Shown piece after piece: positions 1 through 7,603 of a DNA stretch of 64,000 bases. The position numbers and the translations under genes were made by a program. Position 1 is the stretch's first letter, and each line of letters opens with the position of its first letter. The stretch is taken from contig JAKPDW010000064.1 of assembly GCA_029552245.1 (NCBI GenBank), positions 1 to 64,000 on the forward strand, written 5' to 3'. The notes under the pieces were generated by a model. The model had not been told where the DNA came from and searched no databases. It saw only the letters and a list, made by a program, of their open reading frames with translations. This stretch comes from Deltaproteobacteria bacterium. GTDB lineage: Bacteria > Desulfobacterota > Desulfomonilia > UBA1062.

Positions 1-678
1 CGTCGCCTCAAGATCCATGGAAAAATACCTCACAATAAGACGAAAAACCCTCTCGGAAATGTGCGAACGATGACAGTACCTGTTAACCTTGTCCATAAGC
101 CAACTTATAGCACTTTTCACGTGCCAAAGTTGTCATGAACCCAACAAAATATCATACCCCAAAAAGGCAGATCTGTCAATTCGTGCCATTGACTGTCTCA
201 AATAGACTATCCTGCGGCATCTTCGTGGCCGCACCCAGCGTTCTACCGCAGGCATCTAAGCCCTCGACGTCGACGAGGCGACGGGTGGCCGCCGTGAGCT
301 GTACCCCCGCGGCATCATCGAGGGGGTGATCAGGAAACGACCCTCTTGTGGACACCCCATCCCGAAGTTCCAGATCGGGATAGGATGCCTCACGGCCTCA
401 GTCACTGGATTTCTGGCGGGCGTCGCCTCTCGGGCTGCAGTGGCTCCCCCTATTCATCATTCCGCCTGGGGAATCTCACTCCTACGTGCGATGCGGCAGG
501 GGCTGCGGGGCCGCCATGTCCCCTGGTGTTTGCGCGGGTGTTCTCCCAGTTTCGCGCCTTGTCCATGGAAACCCCCTCTCCCTGCAGGAGACAGCTCATG
601 GAGCGGGAGCCGACCGGGCATGAACTTCTCTGGCAGTATGTTTCTCGAGCAGCCCCTGGAACGCGTCGGACCGCTCGT
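1..678. other. Intergenic / no confident gene
   Basis: I see no convincing gene in this stretch. The first 200 bases or so are AT-rich compared with the rest of the window. They contain a small inverted repeat, GTCAAT/ATTGAC with a 7-nt loop, at 175-193. A second, ATCCCGA/TCGGGAT with a 9-nt loop, lies at 359-381. Neither is followed by a T-run, so neither is a clear terminator. A 38-codon minus-strand ORF at 450-566 has an acceptable ribosome-binding site but no recognisable product. Confidence 0.4.
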
Positions 679-1182
679 TCACCCAATCTTTGAGGATGAG
701 CCTGTGCCCCTCTTCCCCAGGGCGAAGAGCCCCCTGTCGTAGAAGAGCACGCCGAGCGCGGCCACGAGCAGGGAGCCGTCCCGCAGCAGGTACCACCAAG
801 TGATTCTCTCCGCCGTGGGGGAGCTGCTGAAGCACCCGCAGGCGATGTCGAGGCCACGGGAGAGGTTGAAGCCGAGCGCGAGGGTGAAGACGAAGAGCAG
901 GCTTGAGACGATGAGCGCGCCGCCCGGCGTCCACAGGCCGAGCACCAGGCACGCACCGGCTGTGACCTCCACCCAGGGCAGGACGACGGCCGTGAGGTTC
1001 ACGAGCTGGGCGGGCAGGATGTGGTAGTTGTAGACCGCCAGGGCGAAGCCCGCGGGCGCGACGATCTTGGTGAGGCCCGCATAGACGAACATGACGCCGA
1101 GCGCGATGCGCACGATCGCCACCACAGCCTGGAAACCCTTCGCATCCACGAGTTCTTGCATGACGCGTTCCTGCTCACTCAT
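679..1182 (-). CDS. MauE/DoxX-like membrane protein
   Basis: A 167-residue integral membrane protein with about four hydrophobic segments and the spacing of the DoxX/MauE family. A Cys-x-Cys (ACGCF) after the third segment resembles the cysteine pair of MauE-type proteins. I chose the MSEQERV start at 1182 because the longer ORF upstream has coding character only in the rhodanese frame; this start overlaps the rhodanese stop by 8 bp. It is the last gene of the ArsR-controlled operon. MauE-type proteins are linked to thiol-disulfide chemistry in the envelope, which fits the neighbouring thioredoxin-like and rhodanese genes, but the exact role is unknown. Confidence 0.75.
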   Translation of the reverse strand: MSEQERVMQELVDAKGFQAVVAIVRIALGVMFVYAGLTKIVAPAGFALAVYNYHILPAQLVNLTAVVLPWVEVTAGACLVLGLWTPGGALIVSSLLFVFTLALGFNLSRGLDIACGCFSSSPTAERITWWYLLRDGSLLVAALGVLFYDRGLFALGKRGTGSSSKIG

Positions 1183-1654
1183 AGGGATACCCCCTGTCCA
1201 GCCAGCCTGTCCAGCCCTCGGGCATGACCTTGATCGGCGAGGCACCCAGCTTGCCGAGTTCCTTGACCACGTCCGCGGCCAGGGGGCAGTCAACGTCGTA
1301 GCAGTATGCGATCACGGTCTTGCCGGTCGCGAGCATGGCACGGACCTGCCCGAGCATGCCGGCGGCCTTCCCTGGGGGGATGTTCAGCGCGCCAGGGATG
1401 TGCCCCGCTGCGAAGGCCGCTTCCTCCCGTGCGTCCAGGAACAGGGCCCTGCCCTGCGACAGCAGCGCAAAGGCATCGTCCACGTGGATGACTTCCAAGT
1501 CCCCCGCGTGCAGCCTCGTCACCGCCTGGGGGCTCCAGTCACCCACGAAGGGGATGCCCGCAGGCCTGACCAGGTTGAACACCACCCCGATGACGGCGGC
1601 GAGCGCCGCCATCCAGAAGGCCTGGATCACACCCTGCCTGATCCTGTCCATCAT
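1175..1654 (-). CDS. Membrane-anchored rhodanese-domain protein
   Basis: A 159-residue protein with an N-terminal hydrophobic segment (about residues 8-28), then a rhodanese domain. The domain shows the LFLDAREEAAFAAGHIPGAL signature and an active-site-like loop, AYCYDVDCPLA. The first loop cysteine is the likely sulfur-accepting residue; the loop lacks the usual C-x4-R pattern. The domain probably lies outside the cytoplasm. The start is the tandem ATG at 1654/1651, preceded by a purine-rich GGGGGA; it overlaps the upstream thioredoxin-like gene by 4 bp. The context suggests sulfane-sulfur or disulfide handling with the two CxxC proteins. The substrate is unknown. Confidence 0.85.
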   Translation of the reverse strand: MMDRIRQGVIQAFWMAALAAVIGVVFNLVRPAGIPFVGDWSPQAVTRLHAGDLEVIHVDDAFALLSQGRALFLDAREEAAFAAGHIPGALNIPPGKAAGMLGQVRAMLATGKTVIAYCYDVDCPLAADVVKELGKLGASPIKVMPEGWTGWLDRGYPYE

Positions 1655-1908
1655 GAAGCTTTCCCCCTTGTGATGAGGGCATGGATCTTTTCCTTGTTCG
1701 GGAGCCACTTGCCCCGGTGCACCACCTCGCCGTCCACCTCGAGCGCCGGGGTGAAGGGAAAGCGCCTCATCACGACCTTCAGCTGGGTGACGTGTTCCAC
1801 GTCCGCATCGATCCCCTTCTCGCCCACCACCTCTTTCACCCATTTATAGAGCGTCTTGCAGAAGGGGCACCCCGGGCCGGTCACCTCGATGTGCATTCTG
1901 TAAGCCAT
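1651..1908 (-). CDS. Small thioredoxin/glutaredoxin-like CxxC protein
   Basis: An 85-residue cytoplasmic thioredoxin-fold protein. The redox motif CPFC sits at residues 14-17, and a cis-proline-type FTPALEVDGEVV segment follows near residue 52, as in the thioredoxin_3 (small redox-active disulfide) family. It probably cycles electrons or thiols for the operon's permease and rhodanese partners. The stop codon overlaps the rhodanese start by 4 bp, implying coupled translation. It is not a close copy of the second CxxC protein at 2106. Confidence 0.85.
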   Translation of the reverse strand: MAYRMHIEVTGPGCPFCKTLYKWVKEVVGEKGIDADVEHVTQLKVVMRRFPFTPALEVDGEVVHRGKWLPNKEKIHALITRGKAS

Positions 1909-2105
1909 GTAACTCCCCCCATTTCAACCCCGGAACCGGTTGGGCATTGTTCAGCCCCAGACTCACGGATCCCTGACAAGGTGAGCGGTCATGAGACACA
2001 CCCCGAGAGGGATGATCTCCAGTCTTCTCGTGGGCCACTTTCCCGTGGGCATTCCAACGCCACTCATGGGCTCACCTCGTCGATGAACCCTGCCCGGGGC
2101 ATTCC
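1909..2105. other. Intra-operon gap between the two CxxC genes
   Basis: About 200 bases separate the two thioredoxin-like genes on the minus strand. I see no gene here and no strong promoter or terminator. It is the only sizeable gap inside the arsR operon, so an internal promoter or RNA-processing site is possible but not evident. Confidence 0.3.
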
Positions 2106-2345
2106 TCAACCCTTGATCAGGTTTTCGAGTTCGGCAGGCGGCAGGACCTTGCCCACGAGCTTCACCTTGCCGTCCACGGCGAGCGCCGGGGTCATCATGA
2201 CGCCGAACTTCATGATCTGGTTTATGTCCGTGACCTTTTCTATCTCGTAGTCGATACCCGCCCGCTTCGCCGCCTCCTCGACGTTGGCGGCGAGCTTGAT
2301 GCACTTGGCGCACCCGGTACCCAGGATCTGGAGTTTCTTCTTCAT
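2106..2345 (-). CDS. Redox-active disulfide protein (thioredoxin family)
   Basis: A 79-residue thioredoxin-fold protein with the CAKC motif at residues 12-15 and an MTPALAVDGKVKLVGKV segment. This pattern is typical of 'redox-active disulfide protein 2', which is often encoded next to YraQ/DUF318 permeases. The longer upstream ORF is a shadow of the permease; the real start, MKKKLQILGTG, lies at 2345, preceded by GAGGAAGCC. It follows the permease gene by 32 bp in the same operon and probably works with it in a thiol-dependent step. Confidence 0.88.
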   Translation of the reverse strand: MKKKLQILGTGCAKCIKLAANVEEAAKRAGIDYEIEKVTDINQIMKFGVMMTPALAVDGKVKLVGKVLPPAELENLIKG

Positions 2346-2377
2346 GACGGCTTCCTCCCCTTTCTCTCTTGGTCCGC

Positions 2378-3676
2378 TTAAAAGACGGTTCCGTACACAT
2401 ACCCGGACAGTGTCGCCATGACGATGACCAGCGTTACATACACGATTGTTTTCCCCGTGCCGATCACGGACCGGATCACGAGCATGTTCGGCAGCGACAC
2501 GGCCGGGCCGGCCAGCAGCAGGGCCAGCGCAGGCCCCTTGCCCATGCCCGAGCCCATGAGCCCCTGGAGGATGGGCACCTCGGTGAGCGTTGCGAAGTAC
2601 ATGAAGGCGCCGGCCACCGAGGCGACGAGGTTGGCGAACAGGGAATTGCCGCCCACGAGCGAGCTCACCCATACCGAGGGGATGATCCCCTCGTAGCCGG
2701 GCCTTCCCAGCAGGAAGCCCGCCACCAGGACGCCGGAGAACAGGATGGGCATGATCTGCTTGGCGAAGCCCCAGGAACCGGAGAACCACTCCTGCATCTC
2801 ACCCTCCTGGGTGCTCGTGAGGTACGACAGGCCGATGACGCCCACCGCGAACCCCACCGTGGGGGTGTGCGGGAAGGTCAGGGAGAAGGCCGCGGTGACG
2901 GCGGCCACGGCCGCCACCTTGACCACCGGCACGGAAAACCACGCCACGAGCATGACGCCCAGGCCAGCCGCGCTGAGAGCCGTGATGGCCCATTTCGATG
3001 CGTAGACCAGGTGCCAGATGCCTGTCTCAGACTGGGGCTTGCCCCAGTTGGCGAACACGAGCACCGCGATCATGGCCGCGAAGTACAGCACGTTCTGCCA
3101 CAGGGGCCGCATGCCGTCGTCCGCGCCCAGCATCATCTTCGGCCCGTCCTGGCCGTCCTTCTCCTTGCGGTAGATCACGTGCATGACGAGCCCGATGACG
3201 ACGCTGAAGGCTATGGCGCCCACGGCCCGTGCGACACCCATTTCGATGCCGAGCACCCGCGCGGTCAGGATGATGGCCAGCACGTTGATGGCGGGCCCGG
3301 AGTAGAGGAAGGCGATCGCCGGGCCGAGCCCGGCGCCCATGCGGTAGATGCCCGCGAAGAGCGGCAGGATGGTGCAGGAGCACACGGCGAGGATGGTGCC
3401 GGACACCGACGCCACGCCGTAGGCCAGCACCTTCTTTGCGTCAGCTCCCAGGTACTTCATGACCGTGTTCTGGGACAGGAACACTCCGATGGCGCCCGCG
3501 ATGAAGAAGGCGGGCAGCAGGCACAGGATCACGTGTTCCCGCGCATAGGACTTCGCCAGGTACAGGCCTTCGAGGACGGCGTTGTCGAACCGGGGCACGC
3601 CCACGGGGAGGTAGAACAGCACCAGGAAAACACCTGCAAGCCCGGCAAGCCACTTCCATTCATCTTTCCAGTTCAC
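2378..3676 (-). CDS. YraQ/ArsP-family permease
   Basis: A 432-residue polytopic membrane protein with about ten transmembrane segments in two halves. Each half carries a family motif, such as VCSCTILPLFAGIYRMGAG and the later LLAGPAVSLPN. This matches the DUF318/ArsP_1 permease family. A CSC motif lies inside the first half. Some members export trivalent organoarsenicals or arsenite, but many have unknown substrates. It follows the ArsR-type regulator by 16 bp, so expression is probably induced by the metalloid or thiol-reactive ligand the regulator senses. The arsenic assignment is inference from family and context. Confidence 0.88.
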   Translation of the reverse strand: MNWKDEWKWLAGLAGVFLVLFYLPVGVPRFDNAVLEGLYLAKSYAREHVILCLLPAFFIAGAIGVFLSQNTVMKYLGADAKKVLAYGVASVSGTILAVCSCTILPLFAGIYRMGAGLGPAIAFLYSGPAINVLAIILTARVLGIEMGVARAVGAIAFSVVIGLVMHVIYRKEKDGQDGPKMMLGADDGMRPLWQNVLYFAAMIAVLVFANWGKPQSETGIWHLVYASKWAITALSAAGLGVMLVAWFSVPVVKVAAVAAVTAAFSLTFPHTPTVGFAVGVIGLSYLTSTQEGEMQEWFSGSWGFAKQIMPILFSGVLVAGFLLGRPGYEGIIPSVWVSSLVGGNSLFANLVASVAGAFMYFATLTEVPILQGLMGSGMGKGPALALLLAGPAVSLPNMLVIRSVIGTGKTIVYVTLVIVMATLSGYVYGTVF

Positions 3677-3692
3677 GGGTATTTCTTTCCTT

Positions 3693-4046
3693 TCACGAGC
3701 GTATGGGAGACCTGAGGCAGCACGCCATCTTCATGTTCTCGTCCGCCATCATGTAGAGCGCCTGGTTGACACACTCGATCATCGAGACGAGGCATGGCAG
3801 GGAGTTGGCATAGTACACGTTGAGGCCGTCCTTCCTCGTCTTCACGAGGCGGGCCGACCTGAGCACCGCCAGGTGCCTGGAGACGTTCGCCTCCTTCTCG
3901 CCCGTCATGGCGACGAGCTCGCCGACCGTCTTCTCCCCCGAGGCGACGGCCTCGAAGAGACGCACACGCAAAGGATGCGCGAGCGCCTTGAAGACGAAGG
4001 CCTTGAAGTCCGCCGCCATCACCGCATTGTCTTGCCGCCTCGCCAT
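3693..4046 (-). CDS. ArsR/SmtB-family transcriptional regulator
   Basis: A 117-residue winged-helix repressor of the ArsR family. It shows KALAHPLRVRLFEAVASGE, then a recognition helix KEANVSRHLAVLRSARLV and wing residues TRKDGLNVYY. Cysteines cluster at the C-terminal end (LPC, IEC and ACC), where family members often bind metalloids; the usual ELCVCD-type pair in helix 3 is absent. It heads the minus-strand operon and sits directly downstream of a promoter-overlapping 12-2-12 inverted repeat, so it probably represses its own operon. The inducer is unknown, with a trivalent metalloid the first guess. Confidence 0.9.
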   Translation of the reverse strand: MARRQDNAVMAADFKAFVFKALAHPLRVRLFEAVASGEKTVGELVAMTGEKEANVSRHLAVLRSARLVKTRKDGLNVYYANSLPCLVSMIECVNQALYMMADENMKMACCLRSPIRS

Positions 4047-4067
4047 GGAACAGGCCCCCTTATGTTT

Positions 4068-4106
4068 ACTAGTTTACTATTTAGTTGATTAGTAGTTCTC
4101 GGTCAA
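4068..4106 (-). promoter_or_regulatory. arsR operon promoter with 12-2-12 operator
   Basis: On the minus strand a -35 TTGACC (4101-4106) and a -10 TAAATA (4078-4083) are separated by 17 bp. Over the -10 lies an imperfect inverted repeat at 4068-4093. Its plus-strand arms are ACTAGTTTACTA and TAGTTGATTAGT, separated by TT; 9 of 12 positions pair. A 12-2-12 dyad is the classic operator geometry of ArsR/SmtB repressors. The start codon lies about 30 bp downstream. Confidence 0.75.
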
Positions 4107-4750
4107 GGCCCTACCACACCGCAGTCCGGCTGTCAAGCAAACCCACAACCGCGCCTTGCGCCGGGCCTTGCCTGTCCTCGGGTGCAGCATGGCTGAAAAC
4201 ATCTCGATCATCCATCGCCCGGGGCAATCGGCAACCCCTGCGCTCGAGCATGCATTGCCTGGGTCTCGCCACCAAGACAACCAGGCCCCCCGTCGTACAC
4301 GTCTGCCGGGTTTCCCCCCGGCAGGTTCACGCCCTCGCGCCTGATGCCCCTGCCAGGACCACGGCCAACCCGTCCACAAGGCGTGTCACGGGATCGGCAA
4401 CCATCGGGCTCGAGCATGCCCCCGGCTGCCGGCATCCTCGTCCCACGACTTTCACACTTACTGCGGCACCATCCGGAGCAGAGCCTGTGCCTTCGCGTTG
4501 TTGGTCAACGTGGGGCACGGGCTTCTCCAGGCCGCGCGAACACGGGATGAACGCGCGGGAGAAGGCGAAGAAGATCGTCGAGATGCCCCAGCCGGCGCGA
4601 AGACGGGATGAACGTCGAGGTGCCGATGCCTGCTGCCGGCTTTTCCCCCAGCCCACGCGAACACGTCATGAACGAAGGCCTCCATCGTTACTGACGTCAA
4701 CACCCAGGGCCAGGGGGACATCCGCATGCAGAATGTTCGCTTGAAGAATC
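4107..4750. other. Intergenic region, no gene recognised
   Basis: Several overlapping ORFs cross this stretch on both strands. None has a recognisable domain, a good ribosome-binding site or consistent codon use. The region carries a three-copy degenerate repeat (listed separately). It separates the ArsR operon from the divergent MarR operon. Confidence 0.5.
4528..4674. repeat. Three-copy degenerate repeat with ~60-bp period
   Basis: Three related 26-bp blocks begin at 4528, 4589 and 4649, so the spacing is 61 and 60 bp. Each starts with CAG and carries a GCGAANACG core, and ends in ATGAACG. The sequence between the blocks is much less similar. There is no CRISPR-like regularity and no transposase nearby. 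They could be remnants of a tandem duplication or protein-binding sites. Confidence 0.6.
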
Positions 4751-4753
4751 TAC

Positions 4754-4782
4754 TTGACAATAATTTTCGTTTACGAAATATT
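4754..4782 (+). promoter_or_regulatory. marR operon promoter with operator palindrome
   Basis: A perfect -35 TTGACA at 4754-4759 is followed 17 bp later by an AT-rich -10 (AATATT). Between them, at 4765-4778, is the inverted repeat TTTCGT-TT-ACGAAA, with perfect 6-bp arms. MarR repressors bind short palindromes that block the -35/-10 region of their own promoter, so this is a likely autoregulatory operator. Confidence 0.7.
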
Positions 4783-4813
4783 TGCCTGAGAAAGGAACAG
4801 GTACGGACCTCGC

Positions 4814-5308
4814 ATGAAAGACACCAGGACAGACACCTCTCAACTCTACAAGTACTTCTCGTCGAACCCCACGGAGTGCCCCTACTACCTCGTGACGCGC
4901 GCCTCCCTAGCAGCCACGTCGCTCTTTAAGAAGGCCTTCGCAGAGGAAGGCCTGACTGACCTCAAGCCCGCCTACCTCGGCACCCTCCTGAGCCTGTGGA
5001 AGGATGACGGGCTCAAGATCATCGAGCTCGGCCGCAGGGCGGGCCTCGAGCCCTCGACCATGACAGGCCTCATCGACCGCATGGAAAAGGACGGCCTCGT
5101 ATCGCGCGTGCCCGACCCCGAGGACAGGCGCGTGATCCGGGTGTTCCTCACAAGTGAAGGCAGGGACATCGAGCTGAGCGTCGCATCGGTGGTCGAAAAG
5201 GTGATGGCCAAGATCCTCTCCGGGTTCGAGGACGACGAGGTGGCGCTCCTCAAGGAGTCGCTCAGGAAGATGCTCTCGAACATCCACCAGGAGAACGCCG
5301 ATGAGTAG
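4814..5308 (+). CDS. MarR-family transcriptional regulator
   Basis: A 164-residue winged-helix regulator. The DNA-binding core is LKIIELGRRAGLEPSTMTGLIDRM, followed by the wing DPEDRRVIRVFLTSEGR, a textbook MarR pattern. It is the first gene of the dehydratase operon and overlaps the next gene by 8 bp. MarR proteins usually respond to small aromatic or CoA-thioester ligands, so it probably represses the operon until its substrate or product appears. The ligand is unknown. An operator-like palindrome lies in its promoter. Confidence 0.92.
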   Translation: MKDTRTDTSQLYKYFSSNPTECPYYLVTRASLAATSLFKKAFAEEGLTDLKPAYLGTLLSLWKDDGLKIIELGRRAGLEPSTMTGLIDRMEKDGLVSRVPDPEDRRVIRVFLTSEGRDIELSVASVVEKVMAKILSGFEDDEVALLKESLRKMLSNIHQENADE

Positions 5309-6347
5309 ACCTATCCCCGGGCACGTGGGATACGCGTGCTCGTACACGCCGCTTGCCCTCGTCCTCGCCTCGGGTTTCACCCCATACCGGGTGCTCCCCG
5401 TGACGTCGGGCCCCGACCAGGCGGGGCTTCACCTCCACGACAACCTGTGCCCGCACGTCAAGCGCATCCTCGACAGGGCGCTGGCAGGCGACCTCCCGGA
5501 CATGGCCGGCATGATCTTCATGAACAGCTGCGACCCCATGCGCAGGCTCGCCGACGCATGGACCAAGGTCAAGGGCGGAAACGTCGCGATGGTAGACCTC
5601 CCCGTAAACGGCCTTTCGCGCTCGGTGGACTTCTTCGCCCGGGAACTCGGGCGCCTGGCGGGCATCCTCGAATCGTGGGGCGGCGATCCGGTCACGCCGA
5701 AGAGGTTGGCCTCGGGAATCGCCGCCACGAACGAGATCGCCAATGCGCTCGCGGGGCTCGAGAATCACCCGCCGTGCGGCCTCGGCGGTTCGGTCATCTA
5801 CGAAGCGTACACGGCCTGCGCCACGTCGCCGCCGGCAGAGGCCCTGGCCTTCGTGAAAGGGATCGTGGGGAGCCGTTCGACCAGCATGGCGGATAGTGAC
5901 GCCCCCAAGGTCTTCGTGTTCGGGAACGTATTGGTCGGCAGCGAGGCAATCAACCTCATAGAGGCCTGCGGCGCCAGGGTGGCGCTCGAGGACACGTGCA
6001 TGGGGTCCCGCATGTTCAGGCGCATGGAGATGGCAGAGGGCGAGGTGTCGTTCACCGCGCTCGCACGTGCGATCCTCTCGGGAAAGGCCTGCGCCCGCAC
6101 GTTCGACCCGGCCCGCCCGGGCGGGATAGCCCTGGATATGCTCGAGGCCGCGAGGGGCTGCGGCGCCAGGGGTGCCATATGCCACACAGCCAAGTTCTGC
6201 GACCCGTACCTTTCGCGCCTGCCACACATAAGGGAGGTCTTCAGAAAGGAGGGGATGCCCCTGCTGGTCCTCGAGGGGGACTGCACCGCGAGGTCCATCG
6301 GCCAGCACTCCACCAGGATCGAGGCCTTCCTCGAGATGCTGAGGTGA
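5301..6347 (+). CDS. 2-hydroxyacyl-CoA dehydratase-family subunit (HgdB/FldC-like)
   Basis: A 348-residue member of the 2-hydroxyglutaryl-CoA dehydratase D-component/benzoyl-CoA reductase subunit family. Conserved cysteines that could ligand a [4Fe-4S] cluster appear in MNSCDPMRR (near residue 75) and in ICHTAKFCDPY (near residue 295). The C-terminal LEGDCTARSIGQ also fits the family. In characterised systems two such subunits receive an electron from an ATP-driven activator and perform radical dehydration or ring reduction of a CoA thioester. The next two genes are the partner subunit and the activator. The substrate cannot be told from sequence. Confidence 0.85.
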   Translation: MSRPIPGHVGYACSYTPLALVLASGFTPYRVLPVTSGPDQAGLHLHDNLCPHVKRILDRALAGDLPDMAGMIFMNSCDPMRRLADAWTKVKGGNVAMVDLPVNGLSRSVDFFARELGRLAGILESWGGDPVTPKRLASGIAATNEIANALAGLENHPPCGLGGSVIYEAYTACATSPPAEALAFVKGIVGSRSTSMADSDAPKVFVFGNVLVGSEAINLIEACGARVALEDTCMGSRMFRRMEMAEGEVSFTALARAILSGKACARTFDPARPGGIALDMLEAARGCGARGAICHTAKFCDPYLSRLPHIREVFRKEGMPLLVLEGDCTARSIGQHSTRIEAFLEMLR

Positions 6348-6351
6348 AACC

Positions 6352-7590
6352 ATGCTGGGACAGTACTTCGAATCGCTCGAATCCGGGATCCTCTCCTCCA
6401 TCGAGAAGGACGGCGGCAAGGCCAGCCCGAGGAAGCTCTACGCACTGGAGATCGCGAGGCTCGGCAGGAGGCTGTACGACGGGGGGCACAAGGTCGCCTG
6501 GTGCGGGGTCGCGGCGCCCTTCGACCTCTTGAACGCCATGGGGCTCACCTCGTGCTTCGTGGAGTTCGTGGGCGCCATGCTCGCATCCACCGGCATGGCG
6601 GGGAACATCATCGAGCAGGCGGACCATTGGGGCTACTCCTCGGACGCCTGCAGTTACCACAGGTCGGTCACGGGGGCGGCGTTGGCAGGCCTCATGCCCG
6701 TGCCCGAGATCCTGGTGGGAACCACCTGCCCGTGCACCGGGGGCCTCGGCGTCATCGAGAACCTCGCCAGGCACTTCGGCAAGCCCCTCTTCGTGCTGAA
6801 CATCCCGCAGAACGACACGGTGGAAGACGTCCGGTACCTCGCCGACCAGCTGAGGGACCTCGTGGGGTTCGCAAGCGGGCATACCGGCATCCCCTTCGAC
6901 CAGGAAAGGCTCACCCGCGCAATCGAAAACACCAACGCAGCAAGGGAGCTGTTCGTGGAGATCTTCGACCTCGCATCCAGGGTGCCATCTCCCGCCAGCA
7001 GCAAGGACCTGAACAACTTCATGATCTCGCTCGCGCTGCTCCTGGGCACCAGGGAGTGCGTGGATCTCGCAAGGGCCTTCAAAGACGAGTTCGCGCGCAG
7101 GGTAGAGACGGGCTCGGCCGGTGTGAAGGGGGAGGAGATCCGGCTGCTGTGGATCCAGAACCGCATCCAGTTCAAGAACCCCATCGAGAAGATGCTCGAG
7201 GACGAGTTCAGGGCGTGCATCGTCATCGACGAGCTCAACGACATCTACTGGGACCCCATCGACCCTGACGACCCCTTCGAGGGCATCGCCAGGAGGTGCA
7301 TCCTCATCCCCTTCAACGGCCCGTCGTCCAGGCGCATCGAGCACCTCAAGAAACTCGCGCTCACATATCGCGTGCACGGCGCCATAAACCCCTGCAACTG
7401 GGGGTGCAGGCAGGGCACCGGCATGAGGGGGCTCATAGAGGCGGGTCTCAGGGAGGTGGGCGTGCCTGTCCTGAACCTGGAGGTGGACTGCGTGGACGAT
7501 CGAAAGTTCACCGAAGGCCAGTTCAGGACGCGGATAGAGGCCTTCATGGAGATGATCGGTTCGAACCGGTCTTCCCGGCGCGACAGCTGA
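6352..7590 (+). CDS. 2-hydroxyacyl-CoA dehydratase-family second subunit
   Basis: A 412-residue paralogue of the preceding gene, in the same family (PF06050-type). Candidate cluster ligands lie in TTCPCTGGLG (near residue 122) and NPCNWGCRQGTGMRG (near residue 348), with LEVDCVDDRKF near the C-terminus. It starts 4 bp after the upstream gene and ends 13 bp before the activator gene, so the two subunits and activator are probably made together. The heterodimer could be a dehydratase, a reductase or a double-cubane-cluster enzyme; no CoA-transferase or ligase is nearby to narrow this. Confidence 0.85.
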   Translation: MLGQYFESLESGILSSIEKDGGKASPRKLYALEIARLGRRLYDGGHKVAWCGVAAPFDLLNAMGLTSCFVEFVGAMLASTGMAGNIIEQADHWGYSSDACSYHRSVTGAALAGLMPVPEILVGTTCPCTGGLGVIENLARHFGKPLFVLNIPQNDTVEDVRYLADQLRDLVGFASGHTGIPFDQERLTRAIENTNAARELFVEIFDLASRVPSPASSKDLNNFMISLALLLGTRECVDLARAFKDEFARRVETGSAGVKGEEIRLLWIQNRIQFKNPIEKMLEDEFRACIVIDELNDIYWDPIDPDDPFEGIARRCILIPFNGPSSRRIEHLKKLALTYRVHGAINPCNWGCRQGTGMRGLIEAGLREVGVPVLNLEVDCVDDRKFTEGQFRTRIEAFMEMIGSNRSSRRDS

Positions 7591-7603
7591 GAGGAGGGGA
7601 CCC

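Noticed and set aside
450-566. 38-codon minus-strand ORF with an acceptable ribosome-binding site
   Set aside because: No recognisable product, composition like random GC-rich DNA, and it lies in the shadow of longer ORFs. I left it out of the gene list.
4528-4674. CRISPR-like repeat array
   Set aside because: The repeats are degenerate, only three copies exist, and no cas genes are nearby.
4085-4744. 219-codon plus-strand ORF in the ArsR/MarR spacer
   Set aside because: It covers the ArsR promoter and the degenerate repeat, has no domain and no ribosome-binding site, and its composition is unlike a soluble protein.
7558-7570. GGTTCGAACC as a tRNA T-arm
   Set aside because: It lies inside a coding sequence, with no acceptor or anticodon stems around it. 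No tRNA gene was recognised anywhere in the window.
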